IMG/VR virus record: IMGVR_UViG_3300031364_000007
Location: 1 to 40,554 of that record
Direction: 5' to 3' (one strand)
DNA: 40,554 nt
From: a virus
Part shown: positions 23,860-31,906 of the stretch, one piece after another
How the letters are laid out: every line of letters starts with the position of its first letter
Numbering within the stretch: the first letter of the stretch is position 1
The notes under the pieces: generated by a model
Seen by the model: only the letters and a program-made list of their open reading frames with translations
Databases searched by the model: none
Told to the model about the DNA's origin: nothing
Position numbers and translations under genes: made by a program

Positions 23860-23887
23860 AATGTTAATTTAGTGATCAATTAACATT
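23860..23887. repeat. Inverted repeat after coat gene
   Basis: AATGTTAATT (23860-23869) and AATTAACATT (23878-23887), a perfect 10-bp stem with an 8-base loop, placed 6 bases after the coat gene stop. AT-rich, no U tract on the leftward RNA. Likely a 3' mRNA stabiliser or processing site that keeps coat mRNA abundant. Confidence 0.55.
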
Positions 23888-23893
23888 CACTTC

Positions 23894-25162
23894 CTACGTT
23901 TGAGAAAATAACAGAATTCCTGCCATTTCTGGCTGTACCATCGTGATTCCGTATTTAAAGTCCCATCTCCAATAGATGTTATCGTTAAAACCAGTCGTCC
24001 ACCTACGATAAGTCAACTGAAAACCATTTTCCGTTGTTTCCTGCAGCACCTTAACACCGGAATCCTTTGGCAGAGGAATGGTACCTGGTGTGATATACAT
24101 TGCATCACTATGGAAAAACGGATTAATCGGTTTTGCTGTTGAATTCAAAAATGTCAAGCTTGCCCCATCAGCTGGAGTCGAATTGATATTTTGGTAGGCT
24201 TCTTCAGCATCGGTACCGCCTCCGTTAGAAATAAACGGGGGGCTGATCGTCATCTTGGTTGAAGAATCAACACTGATAACACGGAAGGTTTTCAACTGAC
24301 CAGTTGACTGCTTGGTAATATGATGAACAGCATAAACATCAGCAACGGTAAACGCATCACCGGCAACAACGCCAGTAGTCGTATCAACTGTTATCTGTTG
24401 ACGCCTGTTATCATAATTTGCAGTCTCGCCAGTTGTCGCGGTTGAAGTGGCTTTTGGTGTGTGATACTGATTAGCTCCCGAAATAGTTACGGTTGCTGCA
24501 TTAGCAGCACACTGATTTGCATAATCCAGTTCAAAGGCTTCGAAATTTGCAACCTTTTGGATGTAGGCTTTTTCATATGCCGTTTTTGAAATATCCTGAA
24601 CTGTTCTAGCAGCCAGGTTAGAAGCCATCCCGGAATAATCACGTGAACTTAACATGATATAATTATTCATGTTAGGAATTCCCTGTTCGAGAAAATTGGA
24701 TTTACATTCAGCAATTTTATCGAAACCGGTTTTGGTGGCTGTCGCGGAAGATGAAGCCGAATCACTTGTTACAACAATTGTTCCCTGTTTGGAAGCTACG
24801 TCCAAACAATCAACATTAATTTGACTTGAAAGGCCCTGGATAGCTGCATTAGCAATTCTATTTTCTTGAATAGAATCCCTATATTCCGAAGCCTTCATTT
24901 TCCTAGCAACGTTTTTCCTATAACCGATAGTAATAGGGACGGATAATTGAGTGGTGTCTTTGATGAGGTCTGTTACATCTTCGCCATCTTCAGCAGTGGC
25001 GATATAGGGTTGAGGAACCCAGATTTGATCGTTAGTACGTTCAGCCTGAACCGGATCAACATCATATTTCGTAATCATTTTTGAAATAATCAGTTGGTCC
25101 TCAAATCTCTCCAGGACTCTTTCGTACATCACGATTTCTTCTTTTGAGAAATCATTTGCCAT
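23894..25162 (-). CDS. Major capsid protein, P22 coat-like
   Basis: 422 aa (P22 coat is 430). Features of the family: VMYERVLERFEDQLIISKMI at the start, TIGYRKNVARKMK, IQGLSSQINVDCL, and an insertion-domain-like stretch GDAFTVADVYAVHHITKQST with TFRVIS at 268-296, followed by FHSDAMYITPGTIPLPKDSG. Gene order terminase, portal, scaffold, coat supports it. Builds the icosahedral shell around the scaffold. Confidence 0.9.
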   Translation of the reverse strand: MANDFSKEEIVMYERVLERFEDQLIISKMITKYDVDPVQAERTNDQIWVPQPYIATAEDGEDVTDLIKDTTQLSVPITIGYRKNVARKMKASEYRDSIQENRIANAAIQGLSSQINVDCLDVASKQGTIVVTSDSASSSATATKTGFDKIAECKSNFLEQGIPNMNNYIMLSSRDYSGMASNLAARTVQDISKTAYEKAYIQKVANFEAFELDYANQCAANAATVTISGANQYHTPKATSTATTGETANYDNRRQQITVDTTTGVVAGDAFTVADVYAVHHITKQSTGQLKTFRVISVDSSTKMTISPPFISNGGGTDAEEAYQNINSTPADGASLTFLNSTAKPINPFFHSDAMYITPGTIPLPKDSGVKVLQETTENGFQLTYRRWTTGFNDNIYWRWDFKYGITMVQPEMAGILLFSQT

Positions 25163-25200
25163 AAATCCTCCAGTTCCCTCTGAAGGATTTCAGAGGGGTA

Positions 25201-26079
25201 TTATTTACCGGATTGGCGCATTTTCCGTTTATATGCAAATAACTTGGATGTATCTCCAGTCTTTGCAGCTTCATCGCGCAACCGGTCCAATTCTTTTGAA
25301 TGAACATCCCCGGATAAAGTGGCGTTTCCAACAATCCGTTTTTCCGGTGGAATTTTATTTTTTCTGTGCGGTATTTTTCCCAAAACTGCCTCCAGCTTTC
25401 CAACCGCAAAGGCGAACTTTACGGGGTTTTTAATTTTTGCCAATTCGTCCAATTTTTTAGGATTTGCGCCAAGAACAGAGATTACTTGAGCGGAGTTTTC
25501 AGCTGCATCAATGATCATTCCAATCTGAGGAACGGTCAATTTTGCTTCGACTTCTGCGGCCAGGTCGTCAAAATCTTCGAGAGCAAGTTCATTTCTTTGC
25601 TTATGGTAGACAGTCAGTTTTTGATTCCATTCTGATTCCCTGTCTTCTTCGGCTTTTTTTTGCTCTTCCTTTTGACGTTCAATCCGCTCACTTTTTAAAA
25701 CCCAATCCTTGTGAGCTGCTTTAAAATCCTTTTCGTCATGATCGAAGTCTTCAAACTTTGGTTCAGGACCAAGCTCTTCCTGTTCGTACTCATCCTTATT
25801 TCTTTCTTCCAGTTTTCTTTTCAGTTCACGGTTTATTTTTTTTGTTTCTTGGAATTCCTTTCTGAGATTTTTTACCCAGGCGGGTGCCTGTTTTGTTTGA
25901 TCATCATTATCAATGTCTTCTTCTGTCTCCGGCTTTTGACCTGGAATAATGAGTTCTTCTTCAGATTCGGAATCATTAGAACCTTCTGAACCTTTTTCTT
26001 GATCCATTTCTTCATTAGAAACATTCGGATCTAATGAGAGATCAAGTTCATCTGGAAATTCTAAATTTTCGTTTGGCAT
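25201..26079 (-). CDS. Scaffolding protein
   Basis: 292 aa (P22 gp8 is 303). Highly charged, acidic N-terminus (NVSNEEMDQEKGSEGSNDSE), long coiled coil in the middle (RIERQKEEQKKAEEDRES), and a short basic C-terminal helix (DTSKLFAYKRKMRQSGK) such as P22 scaffold uses to bind coat. Lies between portal and coat genes. Directs shell assembly and leaves before DNA entry. Confidence 0.85.
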   Translation of the reverse strand: MPNENLEFPDELDLSLDPNVSNEEMDQEKGSEGSNDSESEEELIIPGQKPETEEDIDNDDQTKQAPAWVKNLRKEFQETKKINRELKRKLEERNKDEYEQEELGPEPKFEDFDHDEKDFKAAHKDWVLKSERIERQKEEQKKAEEDRESEWNQKLTVYHKQRNELALEDFDDLAAEVEAKLTVPQIGMIIDAAENSAQVISVLGANPKKLDELAKIKNPVKFAFAVGKLEAVLGKIPHRKNKIPPEKRIVGNATLSGDVHSKELDRLRDEAAKTGDTSKLFAYKRKMRQSGK

Positions 26080-26102
26080 ATTCTACCCCTATAATCTCAG
26101 CC

Positions 26103-28238
26103 TTAAGGAGTTGGCTGGTTACCCGTATTCTCAACTGTTTGATTTGCGGACAGTTGGTTACCGCTTGTTACAGATTGGTTTATTTTTGCCGCCATGTCAA
26201 TTGCTGCCTGAGCATCTTCTCTGTCAATATTTGCCAAGGTCTCGGTTACATCAGCCAAGATCTTTTCTATTTCAGCAATCTTTTTCTTAGTATCAGCGGC
26301 AGAATTGATAGATTTCGCTCTTTCATTTTCAGCGGCTGCTTTGAGATATTCCTCATTTGCATCCGGTTTCAAATTCTGGGCTTCTTTGGTCAGTCTTTTC
26401 TGTTCTTCTTCGGATGGTTGAACAACGCCCAGTTTGATAAGTTTCCAGCGGTAATACTCTCTAATTTCTTGCATTCCTTCACCATCCAGATTCATCATGA
26501 TCATAGCGGTTAGAATGATCGCTGTTTCTTGGTTCTGTCCTGCCGGTGTCATTTGCAATACTTCGGTTAATTCTCTTACAATTTTAGCTTTTCTACTGGA
26601 GAAGGAAGGACCAACATCAACCATGATTTCGAAGTTTGCATCTCTAAAATCGTTTTTATAGATAGTTTTACCAGTTTCTTCATCCTTAATAGGCTTCATC
26701 AGTTCAATGTAATCGACCGATTTTTCTTTTCCAAGTGCCATCATTTTACGGCCCTTGTCCCGGTAAATATCTTTTGCCATTGAAAGCCAGATCTGACCGC
26801 CTCTTCTCATCGCCTTCGCAAAATTAGACATATAAATAAAAGATTGCATGTCAAGCCGATTCATAACACGCTCGATCGCTTCTCCTGATATGTTTGAGAC
26901 GAGCTTATCCCCTTCTTTCTGATTGATGAGAATATCCTGCATGTCCTTTTCTGTAATATCAAGCAGGGCTGCAAGAGCTGGAGGAATGGAAGGAACTTTT
27001 GTATATCCAAGAGGTCCGGCGGGAGCTTCATCGCCATCTTTATTGGTGATTGATTCAATGAACAAATATGGGTAGTTTGTTATATTGTCAGCAGCCCACA
27101 TGTTACCATGTTTCCCCATTTGTTCCGGTGTAAAGATTGGTTTTTCGACTGAACTTAGAGCTGAAATCTCAAATAATTTGGAATATTCTGAGTTTTTAAT
27201 GCGCTGGATATCTTTTGCCAATCTGATATGGCCCATCACTCTCTCGATCCCATCAACAATCCAGCGCTTTCCATACATTGGGACAATCGGTATTTCGGTG
27301 CCGGCGATGATTCCACAATCTTCGATAATTTTATCACCACCCATCAAGTATTTATGGATCTGCTTTCGCTTCCTTTTTTTCTTAATTGTGAAGGTGAACT
27401 GCGACAGGGCAAGTTGTTCTGGAATGGAAGGATTATCATCCAGTTCTTTTTGTGTGTAATAATCTTTTTCACCATCCGAGGATACATAAACAAGAACTTC
27501 TTCGGTGACGATTTCTACCTTGTAGTATTCGGCGATGTATACTTTATCCGGAGTACACCAATCGAATTTAGATTGATTAACTTCCTTTGGCCAAGCGGCA
27601 GGATCAAAATCAAGATCGAAATTGTCCTTGTAATAATCATGAGTATAGGCAATCAATACCCAGCATTCCCTTGCATCTGATTTGTCCTGCCGCATAGCAT
27701 CGGCGTTGAAAAAAACACACGAATCCGCATCATAAATAGGCTCAATGTAAATGCTTTGATATTCGTTATCGATATCAAATTCATCTTCTAAATCTGCTCT
27801 ATATCTCCACGTTCCCATCCCGCCACCAACCGCTTCCTCAAATGAGTTGTCGTATGCTTCCGAAGCCTGGCTTTTCTGTTCATCAGCACGGTATAATCTG
27901 TCACAAGTATCGGCCAACTCTGAGCGATCAACCCCATCTCTGGAAATGTAATCGACTGTGATTCGGTTAGCTCTATATTCGTTGAAAATCCTGATTACTG
28001 AAGAGTGTACTTTGTTAACTTCGAGTTGCGGCTTGTTTTTGAAGAGTTCCCCCACTTTTCCTTCCCATTGAGCACCGGGAATGGAATAAAATCGTCTATC
28101 TTCGAGACATTGTTCCCGCTCTTCCTGTGACTGAGAAACAGATAGGTTGAAGGATCTTAACGCCTTTTCATGTATTTCAAGCAGATCTTGGGAATCCGAA
28201 CTGCTTTCTTCCTCTTCCTGTTCGTATTCTTCGGCCAT
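26103..28238 (-). CDS. Portal protein, P22 gp1-like
   Basis: 711 aa (P22 portal 725). Begins with an acidic tail, then SVSQSQEEREQCLEDRRFY, PGAQWEG, RITVDYISRDGV, FEEAVGGGMGTWRYRADLED and DADSCVFFNADAMRQDKSDARECW, all typical of P22-type portals. The C-terminal 150 residues are a helical barrel-type coiled coil (AAENERAKSINSAADTKKK). It forms the twelve-subunit ring through which DNA enters and leaves. Confidence 0.92.
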   Translation of the reverse strand: MAEEYEQEEEESSSDSQDLLEIHEKALRSFNLSVSQSQEEREQCLEDRRFYSIPGAQWEGKVGELFKNKPQLEVNKVHSSVIRIFNEYRANRITVDYISRDGVDRSELADTCDRLYRADEQKSQASEAYDNSFEEAVGGGMGTWRYRADLEDEFDIDNEYQSIYIEPIYDADSCVFFNADAMRQDKSDARECWVLIAYTHDYYKDNFDLDFDPAAWPKEVNQSKFDWCTPDKVYIAEYYKVEIVTEEVLVYVSSDGEKDYYTQKELDDNPSIPEQLALSQFTFTIKKKRKRKQIHKYLMGGDKIIEDCGIIAGTEIPIVPMYGKRWIVDGIERVMGHIRLAKDIQRIKNSEYSKLFEISALSSVEKPIFTPEQMGKHGNMWAADNITNYPYLFIESITNKDGDEAPAGPLGYTKVPSIPPALAALLDITEKDMQDILINQKEGDKLVSNISGEAIERVMNRLDMQSFIYMSNFAKAMRRGGQIWLSMAKDIYRDKGRKMMALGKEKSVDYIELMKPIKDEETGKTIYKNDFRDANFEIMVDVGPSFSSRKAKIVRELTEVLQMTPAGQNQETAIILTAMIMMNLDGEGMQEIREYYRWKLIKLGVVQPSEEEQKRLTKEAQNLKPDANEEYLKAAAENERAKSINSAADTKKKIAEIEKILADVTETLANIDREDAQAAIDMAAKINQSVTSGNQLSANQTVENTGNQPTP

Positions 28239-28243
28239 TGTTT

Positions 28244-29527
28244 TCAGCTACGATAAGGGGTGTGTGTTGGGATCGGTTCTTCAGTTGGTCGTTGTCTTTC
28301 CCTTGCTTTTTGTACCCGCCTGTGTCCTTCATGGGAATATCTCAATGGGTCAATAATGTGATTGTTTTTGTCCTCAATGATCGGCAAGATCTCTGGTTCA
28401 TTTGTTACAGGATCAATGGTATTTTCGTCAACTTTGTACTTATAGTGGGTTAGTTCATCAATGGTATGTTTGCACCTTGGATGGACTATTATTTCATAAC
28501 TCTTAAGCCATTCTATTCCCTCTGCAATCGATGGTTTCTTAACTCCGTAGGTCTTTGGGAAGCCATGATTTTGCATGTAATTGATAGTATCCGGCCTGGC
28601 AGAATCAGCAATGATCGGCCACTTGTCAGAACCGGGAACTTGCCGCCAGAGATCTGGAAGATTTGGTATTTCGCAACCTACCTGGTATGCTTCATAATCG
28701 ATAAAAAGCTTTCTTCCGATAATGTGTGATCTCACAAGTGTAGCCGGATGAACAAATCCAAAGTCGGCCCCAAGTCTGTGCACTGCATCTGCAGGAGCTT
28801 CGAATTCCTCTTCTCTCCAATTTTTGAATACAGCTGCTTTGGAATGCCTTAAATATTTCCCCTTCCAGATATGTAGATACTTGTCCTGATCGCGCTGCCT
28901 ATCGTATGCGATCTCAATTCGTGCATTGTCATCAAGAAAAGGATTATCCTCGAAATTTGACTCAGCAATCACAGTTCCGGGTGGCGGTTCATGTCCTTCT
29001 ATCTTTCTTCCAAACTTGTCATTGCCACGAAAGAAAAAATCAACCGGATCGGTAGGAAGATAGGGATTCCAGGAAAACCAAAGCTCAGCGCCTTTCTTGC
29101 GGATGATTGTTGGTCGAATCAGGTCAAGCGATTTCTGGGAGAAACGGTTTGCTTCTTCCCCCCAAAAAATATCGAAGCCCTCAAACGATTTGATAGAATC
29201 TGCCGTATGATCCCGGATACCTTCAAAGATAATGATTCCACCGGATGGGGCATCGATCCGTTTGTCCTTGATACTGAAATAATCCTCGAGGTGGTATTTT
29301 CTGATTTTGTATTCAAGTAAGCGCTTTGCGGAATGGACGAGGGATTTTTGGTATTCTCTACCGCATATGCTGTCAGTCCTGGCCAACATATGCCTTTTGA
29401 TCATGAGATCAGCAAAAGTATGGGACTTGGCTGAACTTCGGCCACCGAAAGCGGCCCTATATCTTGCCGGCGCAGTTACAAGTTTCTGAAAAACCCTGGG
29501 AACTTGGATGTTTAACTCTCTGCCCAT
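28244..29527 (-). CDS. terL: Terminase large subunit
   Basis: 427 aa. ATPase P-loop variant FGGRSSAKSHT (residues 27-37), Walker B FDIFWGEEANRF, coupling region ELWFSWNPYLPTDPVD, and RNase-H-like nuclease acidic residues in GADFGFVHPATL, IADSARPDTI and NNHIIDPLRY. Packages DNA into the prohead and cuts the concatemer; partner is the small subunit at 31409-31906, here unusually separated from it by six small genes. Confidence 0.95.
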   Translation of the reverse strand: MGRELNIQVPRVFQKLVTAPARYRAAFGGRSSAKSHTFADLMIKRHMLARTDSICGREYQKSLVHSAKRLLEYKIRKYHLEDYFSIKDKRIDAPSGGIIIFEGIRDHTADSIKSFEGFDIFWGEEANRFSQKSLDLIRPTIIRKKGAELWFSWNPYLPTDPVDFFFRGNDKFGRKIEGHEPPPGTVIAESNFEDNPFLDDNARIEIAYDRQRDQDKYLHIWKGKYLRHSKAAVFKNWREEEFEAPADAVHRLGADFGFVHPATLVRSHIIGRKLFIDYEAYQVGCEIPNLPDLWRQVPGSDKWPIIADSARPDTINYMQNHGFPKTYGVKKPSIAEGIEWLKSYEIIVHPRCKHTIDELTHYKYKVDENTIDPVTNEPEILPIIEDKNNHIIDPLRYSHEGHRRVQKARERQRPTEEPIPTHTPYRS

Positions 29528-29536
29528 TTATTTTTA

Positions 29537-29854
29537 CTACCAATCAAAATCATCTGGGTGATATTCTTCTTCAAGACCAAAAGGTGAATTATAACCATCT
29601 GTACATCTGAATCTTTTAGAATCATCCCATGGATCTGATACCGACGAGTTGATAACATGAAACTTGGTCAAGCTTTTGATTCCATTGTTTACTGAATATA
29701 CACCATCAATTGTAAATACATCTCCAACTCGAAGCCCGGGTTTGTCAACTAATACTGATTTAGCAGTATCGGCAACCAATTTGATTCCATTACCAGCAGC
29801 AACAAAAACTCCGGTCAACAATCCTATTCCTGTGATGAATGTTCTTCTTTCCAT
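29537..29854 (-). CDS. Small protein with Tat-like leader and coat-like segment
   Basis: 105 aa. N-terminus MERRTFITGIGLLTGVFVAA has the paired arginines and hydrophobic run of a twin-arginine signal. Residues 44-70 (GDVFTIDGVYSVNNGIKSLT, KFHVINS) resemble residues 268-298 of the phage's own coat protein (GDAFTVADVYAVHHITK, KTFRVIS). The C-terminus is acidic (LEEEYHPDDFDW). Lies between terL and a CGNPRR-motif gene. Could be an envelope protein or a capsid accessory factor; function unknown. Confidence 0.5.
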   Translation of the reverse strand: MERRTFITGIGLLTGVFVAAGNGIKLVADTAKSVLVDKPGLRVGDVFTIDGVYSVNNGIKSLTKFHVINSSVSDPWDDSKRFRCTDGYNSPFGLEEEYHPDDFDW

Positions 29855-30091
29855 TTATAAAATAACTCCATCAGCTTCAATATCAAATTGAACAGTTACC
29901 ATTAATTCCCTTTTTGTTTGCTGTTTGAAATGTCTTCTCGGATTTCCACAACCGATACAAGAACAGGGGTGAGGTGTTTCTGCGATCTTGCCCAATCTAT
30001 TATTTTCCACAGGATTTTTAATAGTTCCGTACCAATATAGCTTTGATTGTTTCTTTAATCGTTGATAATGATGCCGCCTGATCGATCTCAT
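29855..30091 (-). CDS. Small basic Cys-motif protein (CxCxxCGNPRR), 78 aa
   Basis: HPCSCIGCGNPRRHFKQQTK is a motif shared by a group of small phage and bacterial proteins of unknown role; three cysteines and flanking His could hold one metal ion. N-terminus is very basic (MRSIRRHHYQRLKKQSKLYW), suggesting nucleic-acid contact. Packed between terL-side and lysis-candidate genes. Confidence 0.6.
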   Translation of the reverse strand: MRSIRRHHYQRLKKQSKLYWYGTIKNPVENNRLGKIAETPHPCSCIGCGNPRRHFKQQTKRELMVTVQFDIEADGVIL

Positions 30092-30492
30092 ATTTCTAAT
30101 TTGCCAAATATTCTTTCCAACCTGGTGGCCATTGAAACAAAATACTTTTGGAGATCAAACAGAATTCCACCGGTAGCCACCATTTCATTTTTATATACCC
30201 AACGTATAAAGCGATAATCATAAAACTCAGCACGCCAACCAATTGAATTATCAATAAATTGATTGTCACGAAAATTGATGAAGTGAACTGCATAATCAGG
30301 ATCGCTTTGATGTTTGTACATAACAGCAGCTAGCTTTTCATCGCTATTTTTCAAGGCATAATGTGTTGCTACATTTTGACACCTCGAATAATCGTTGAGA
30401 TCGCCTGGCTCAACCGGTATTTTACTATAATTAGCGTCACAGAAATCCCTGACTCGTCTTTCCCATCGTCTAGTAAGCCTTTTTATCTGCAT
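30088..30492 (-). CDS. Hypothetical protein, 134 aa
   Basis: Start taken at the ATG at 30492, which has AGGAAA at a good distance; a longer frame from 30588 would overlap the membrane-protein gene by 119 bases. Sequence RRWERRVRDFCDANYSKIPV, then a mixed alpha/beta body with many aromatic residues (YRFIRWVYKNEMVATGG). No lysozyme or amidase motif seen. Unknown; its place beside a membrane protein could suggest a lysis-region role. Confidence 0.5.
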   Translation of the reverse strand: MQIKRLTRRWERRVRDFCDANYSKIPVEPGDLNDYSRCQNVATHYALKNSDEKLAAVMYKHQSDPDYAVHFINFRDNQFIDNSIGWRAEFYDYRFIRWVYKNEMVATGGILFDLQKYFVSMATRLERIFGKLEI

Positions 30493-30724
30493 TAAATTTC
30501 CTAAGTTCCGCAATTGTTTTGTTGTCGTTTGGAGGAGATTCCACCAGATCGTCAAACCTGGAGCGGAGGTAAGCGGTATCCTTCTCAATGCTGTTTACTT
30601 TTGCCTGCAATTCCCTTTGATTGCCGGAGATTGTAAAAAGCGTGGATCCGACCCACATCAAAAATCCAGCTGTGATAATAACAAGGACAGGATTGATCAG
30701 AGATTTCTGCAGTTTGCTTTTCAT
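30470..30724 (-). CDS. Small membrane protein, spanin/holin candidate
   Basis: 84 aa with one N-terminal transmembrane segment (NPVLVIITAGFLMWVGSTLF, residues 11-30) followed by a periplasm-type coiled coil (NQRELQAKVNSIEKDTAYLR). This topology fits an inner-membrane spanin subunit or a single-span holin. No outer spanin lipoprotein or endolysin is recognised alongside. Overlaps its neighbours by 4 and 23 bases. Confidence 0.5.
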   Translation of the reverse strand: MKSKLQKSLINPVLVIITAGFLMWVGSTLFTISGNQRELQAKVNSIEKDTAYLRSRFDDLVESPPNDNKTIAELRKFNADKKAY

Positions 30725-31038
30725 CTTCGCTTAAACCTCAAATTAGAGTAAGTCTTAAGCTTCATGAAACAACGGCGATAGAATATTTTTCTGACTGCGG
30801 ACGATAGTTTAACGGAAAACCGATACAAATCTGATAACAAAAGAATAATTGCAACTGAAGGGTCTGGAAATTCTATTTCGAAAGCTGGTGTTTCATCAAA
30901 GTCGGGAATTCTTGTAATGATAGATTCTCGTTCTTCATATACCACAAAGCCGACGTTCACGGTATCATCTGTTGTATTAACAGGAATCGTGCCACTAGAA
31001 CCAGCTGCAAGATAAGCTGCACAGGGATTTGTTTTCAT
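30721..31038 (-). CDS. Hypothetical protein with hydrophobic segment, 105 aa
   Basis: N-terminal KTNPCAAYLAAGSSGTIPVN and a beta-rich first half; a hydrophobic stretch at about 64-72 (AIILLLSDLY) and a strongly basic end (YRRCFMKLKTYSNLRFKRR). Not recognised. Overlaps both neighbours by 4 bases, implying coupled translation. Confidence 0.5.
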   Translation of the reverse strand: MKTNPCAAYLAAGSSGTIPVNTTDDTVNVGFVVYEERESIITRIPDFDETPAFEIEFPDPSVAIILLLSDLYRFSVKLSSAVRKIFYRRCFMKLKTYSNLRFKRR

Positions 31039-31274
31039 TTTTTACTTCCTGACCGTTTCTTTTTTGGGACTGTTTTGGGAGCTCTGGCAATCCGCTGGAT
31101 GCTTTTAACTTCCTGCTTTTTCTCTTTCAAAACTCTCGTTCCGGCTTTCTTTGCAGCTGCCATCCGTTTCCGATCTGCTTTGATTTCTTCTGCACGGGTG
31201 AGAGTTCTGAGATCGTCTTCAGCCATCCAGTCACGTTCTTGTTTAGTCACATTAGGACTAATTGATTTTGCCAT
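31035..31274 (-). CDS. Basic hypothetical protein, 79 aa
   Basis: Helical and Lys/Arg/Ala-rich (LRTLTRAEEIKADRKRMAAA, then KKAGTRVLKEKKQEVKSI) ending KKKRSGSKK; nucleic-acid binding or an assembly helper are possible. First gene after the parS-like palindrome at 31289-31304, which lies 15 bases upstream of its start codon. Confidence 0.5.
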   Translation of the reverse strand: MAKSISPNVTKQERDWMAEDDLRTLTRAEEIKADRKRMAAAKKAGTRVLKEKKQEVKSIQRIARAPKTVPKKKRSGSKK

Positions 31275-31288
31275 TTTATTCCTTTCAA

Positions 31289-31304
31289 TGTTTCACGTGA
31301 AACA
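31289..31304. promoter_or_regulatory. parS: Perfect parS-type palindrome (ParB binding site)
   Basis: TGTTTCACGTGAAACA, a full 16-bp palindrome identical to the consensus parS site bound by chromosomal ParB (for example in Bacillus subtilis). It lies in the 134-base gap between the small terminase gene and the 79-aa gene. A leftward TATAAT (31310-31305) abuts it, so it could equally be an operator over a transcription start. No ParB-like gene is visible in the window. Confidence 0.7.
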
Positions 31305-31310
31305 ATTATA
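31305..31310 (-). promoter_or_regulatory. Leftward -10 hexamer next to the parS palindrome
   Basis: Perfect TATAAT on the minus strand immediately upstream of the palindrome. No good -35 at 16-18 bases; it would need an activator or be fortuitous. If used, transcription would begin within the palindrome and serve the small genes before terL. Confidence 0.3.
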
Positions 31311-31408
31311 AATTGGGTCATCATTGACACATTAACTTTCCAGTTTTTGACAGAATGAAGAAAAGAGATTATTCAGATATGTCAGAATCTATCGATTCGC
31401 ACTTGCCT

Positions 31409-31906
31409 CTATTCAGTTTCCTCTTTCTCTCTTTTCTTTTTCGGATCCACGATAACGGTTTTGATTATTTCAACAGGTCCACCCTCTGGGCTTGAGTGAG
31501 TGTTATCAATTCGATCTTTCCAAGCGGACCTTTGTTTCATCGTTCTGTTTTTCAAAAAAAAGATTGCAGCTGCAGTATCGGGCGGATAATGTTTAATGAT
31601 CTTTGTTTTTGTTATTTTCCCTTTATAATTAGTAATATGCAGATCATCATGTTCATAGCCATTCGCCCGTTTATACAGACTGACAGCGGTTTCAGCATTT
31701 GCTATTGTCTTTCCACGATTTAAGGACTCCGAAAAACTTGGATGATTCAGTTTCCATAAATTGATTGTCGATTCAGCAACTTCAAAGAATTCAGCTATTT
31801 CCGTATCAATCAATCCAAGCATTGCCAATTTGTAAACAACCTCGTCATATTCTGGTTTATATTTTGTCGGTCGTCCGTTAGAACTGTTATTTTCCTGGTC
31901 TGGCAC
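31409..31906 (-). CDS. terS: Terminase small subunit
   Basis: 165 aa, GTG start with AAAGAGG seven bases upstream. Residues 10-75 hold the DNA-binding HTH: RPTKYKPEYDEVVYKLAMLG, LIDTEIAEFFEVAESTINLW; then SFSESLNRGKTIANAETAVS and the core ending PPDTAAAIFFLKNRTMKQRS with AWKDRID, all diagnostic of this family. Recognises the packaging site and feeds DNA to TerL. First gene of the leftward late block. Confidence 0.92.
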   Translation of the reverse strand: MPDQENNSSNGRPTKYKPEYDEVVYKLAMLGLIDTEIAEFFEVAESTINLWKLNHPSFSESLNRGKTIANAETAVSLYKRANGYEHDDLHITNYKGKITKTKIIKHYPPDTAAAIFFLKNRTMKQRSAWKDRIDNTHSSPEGGPVEIIKTVIVDPKKKREKEETE

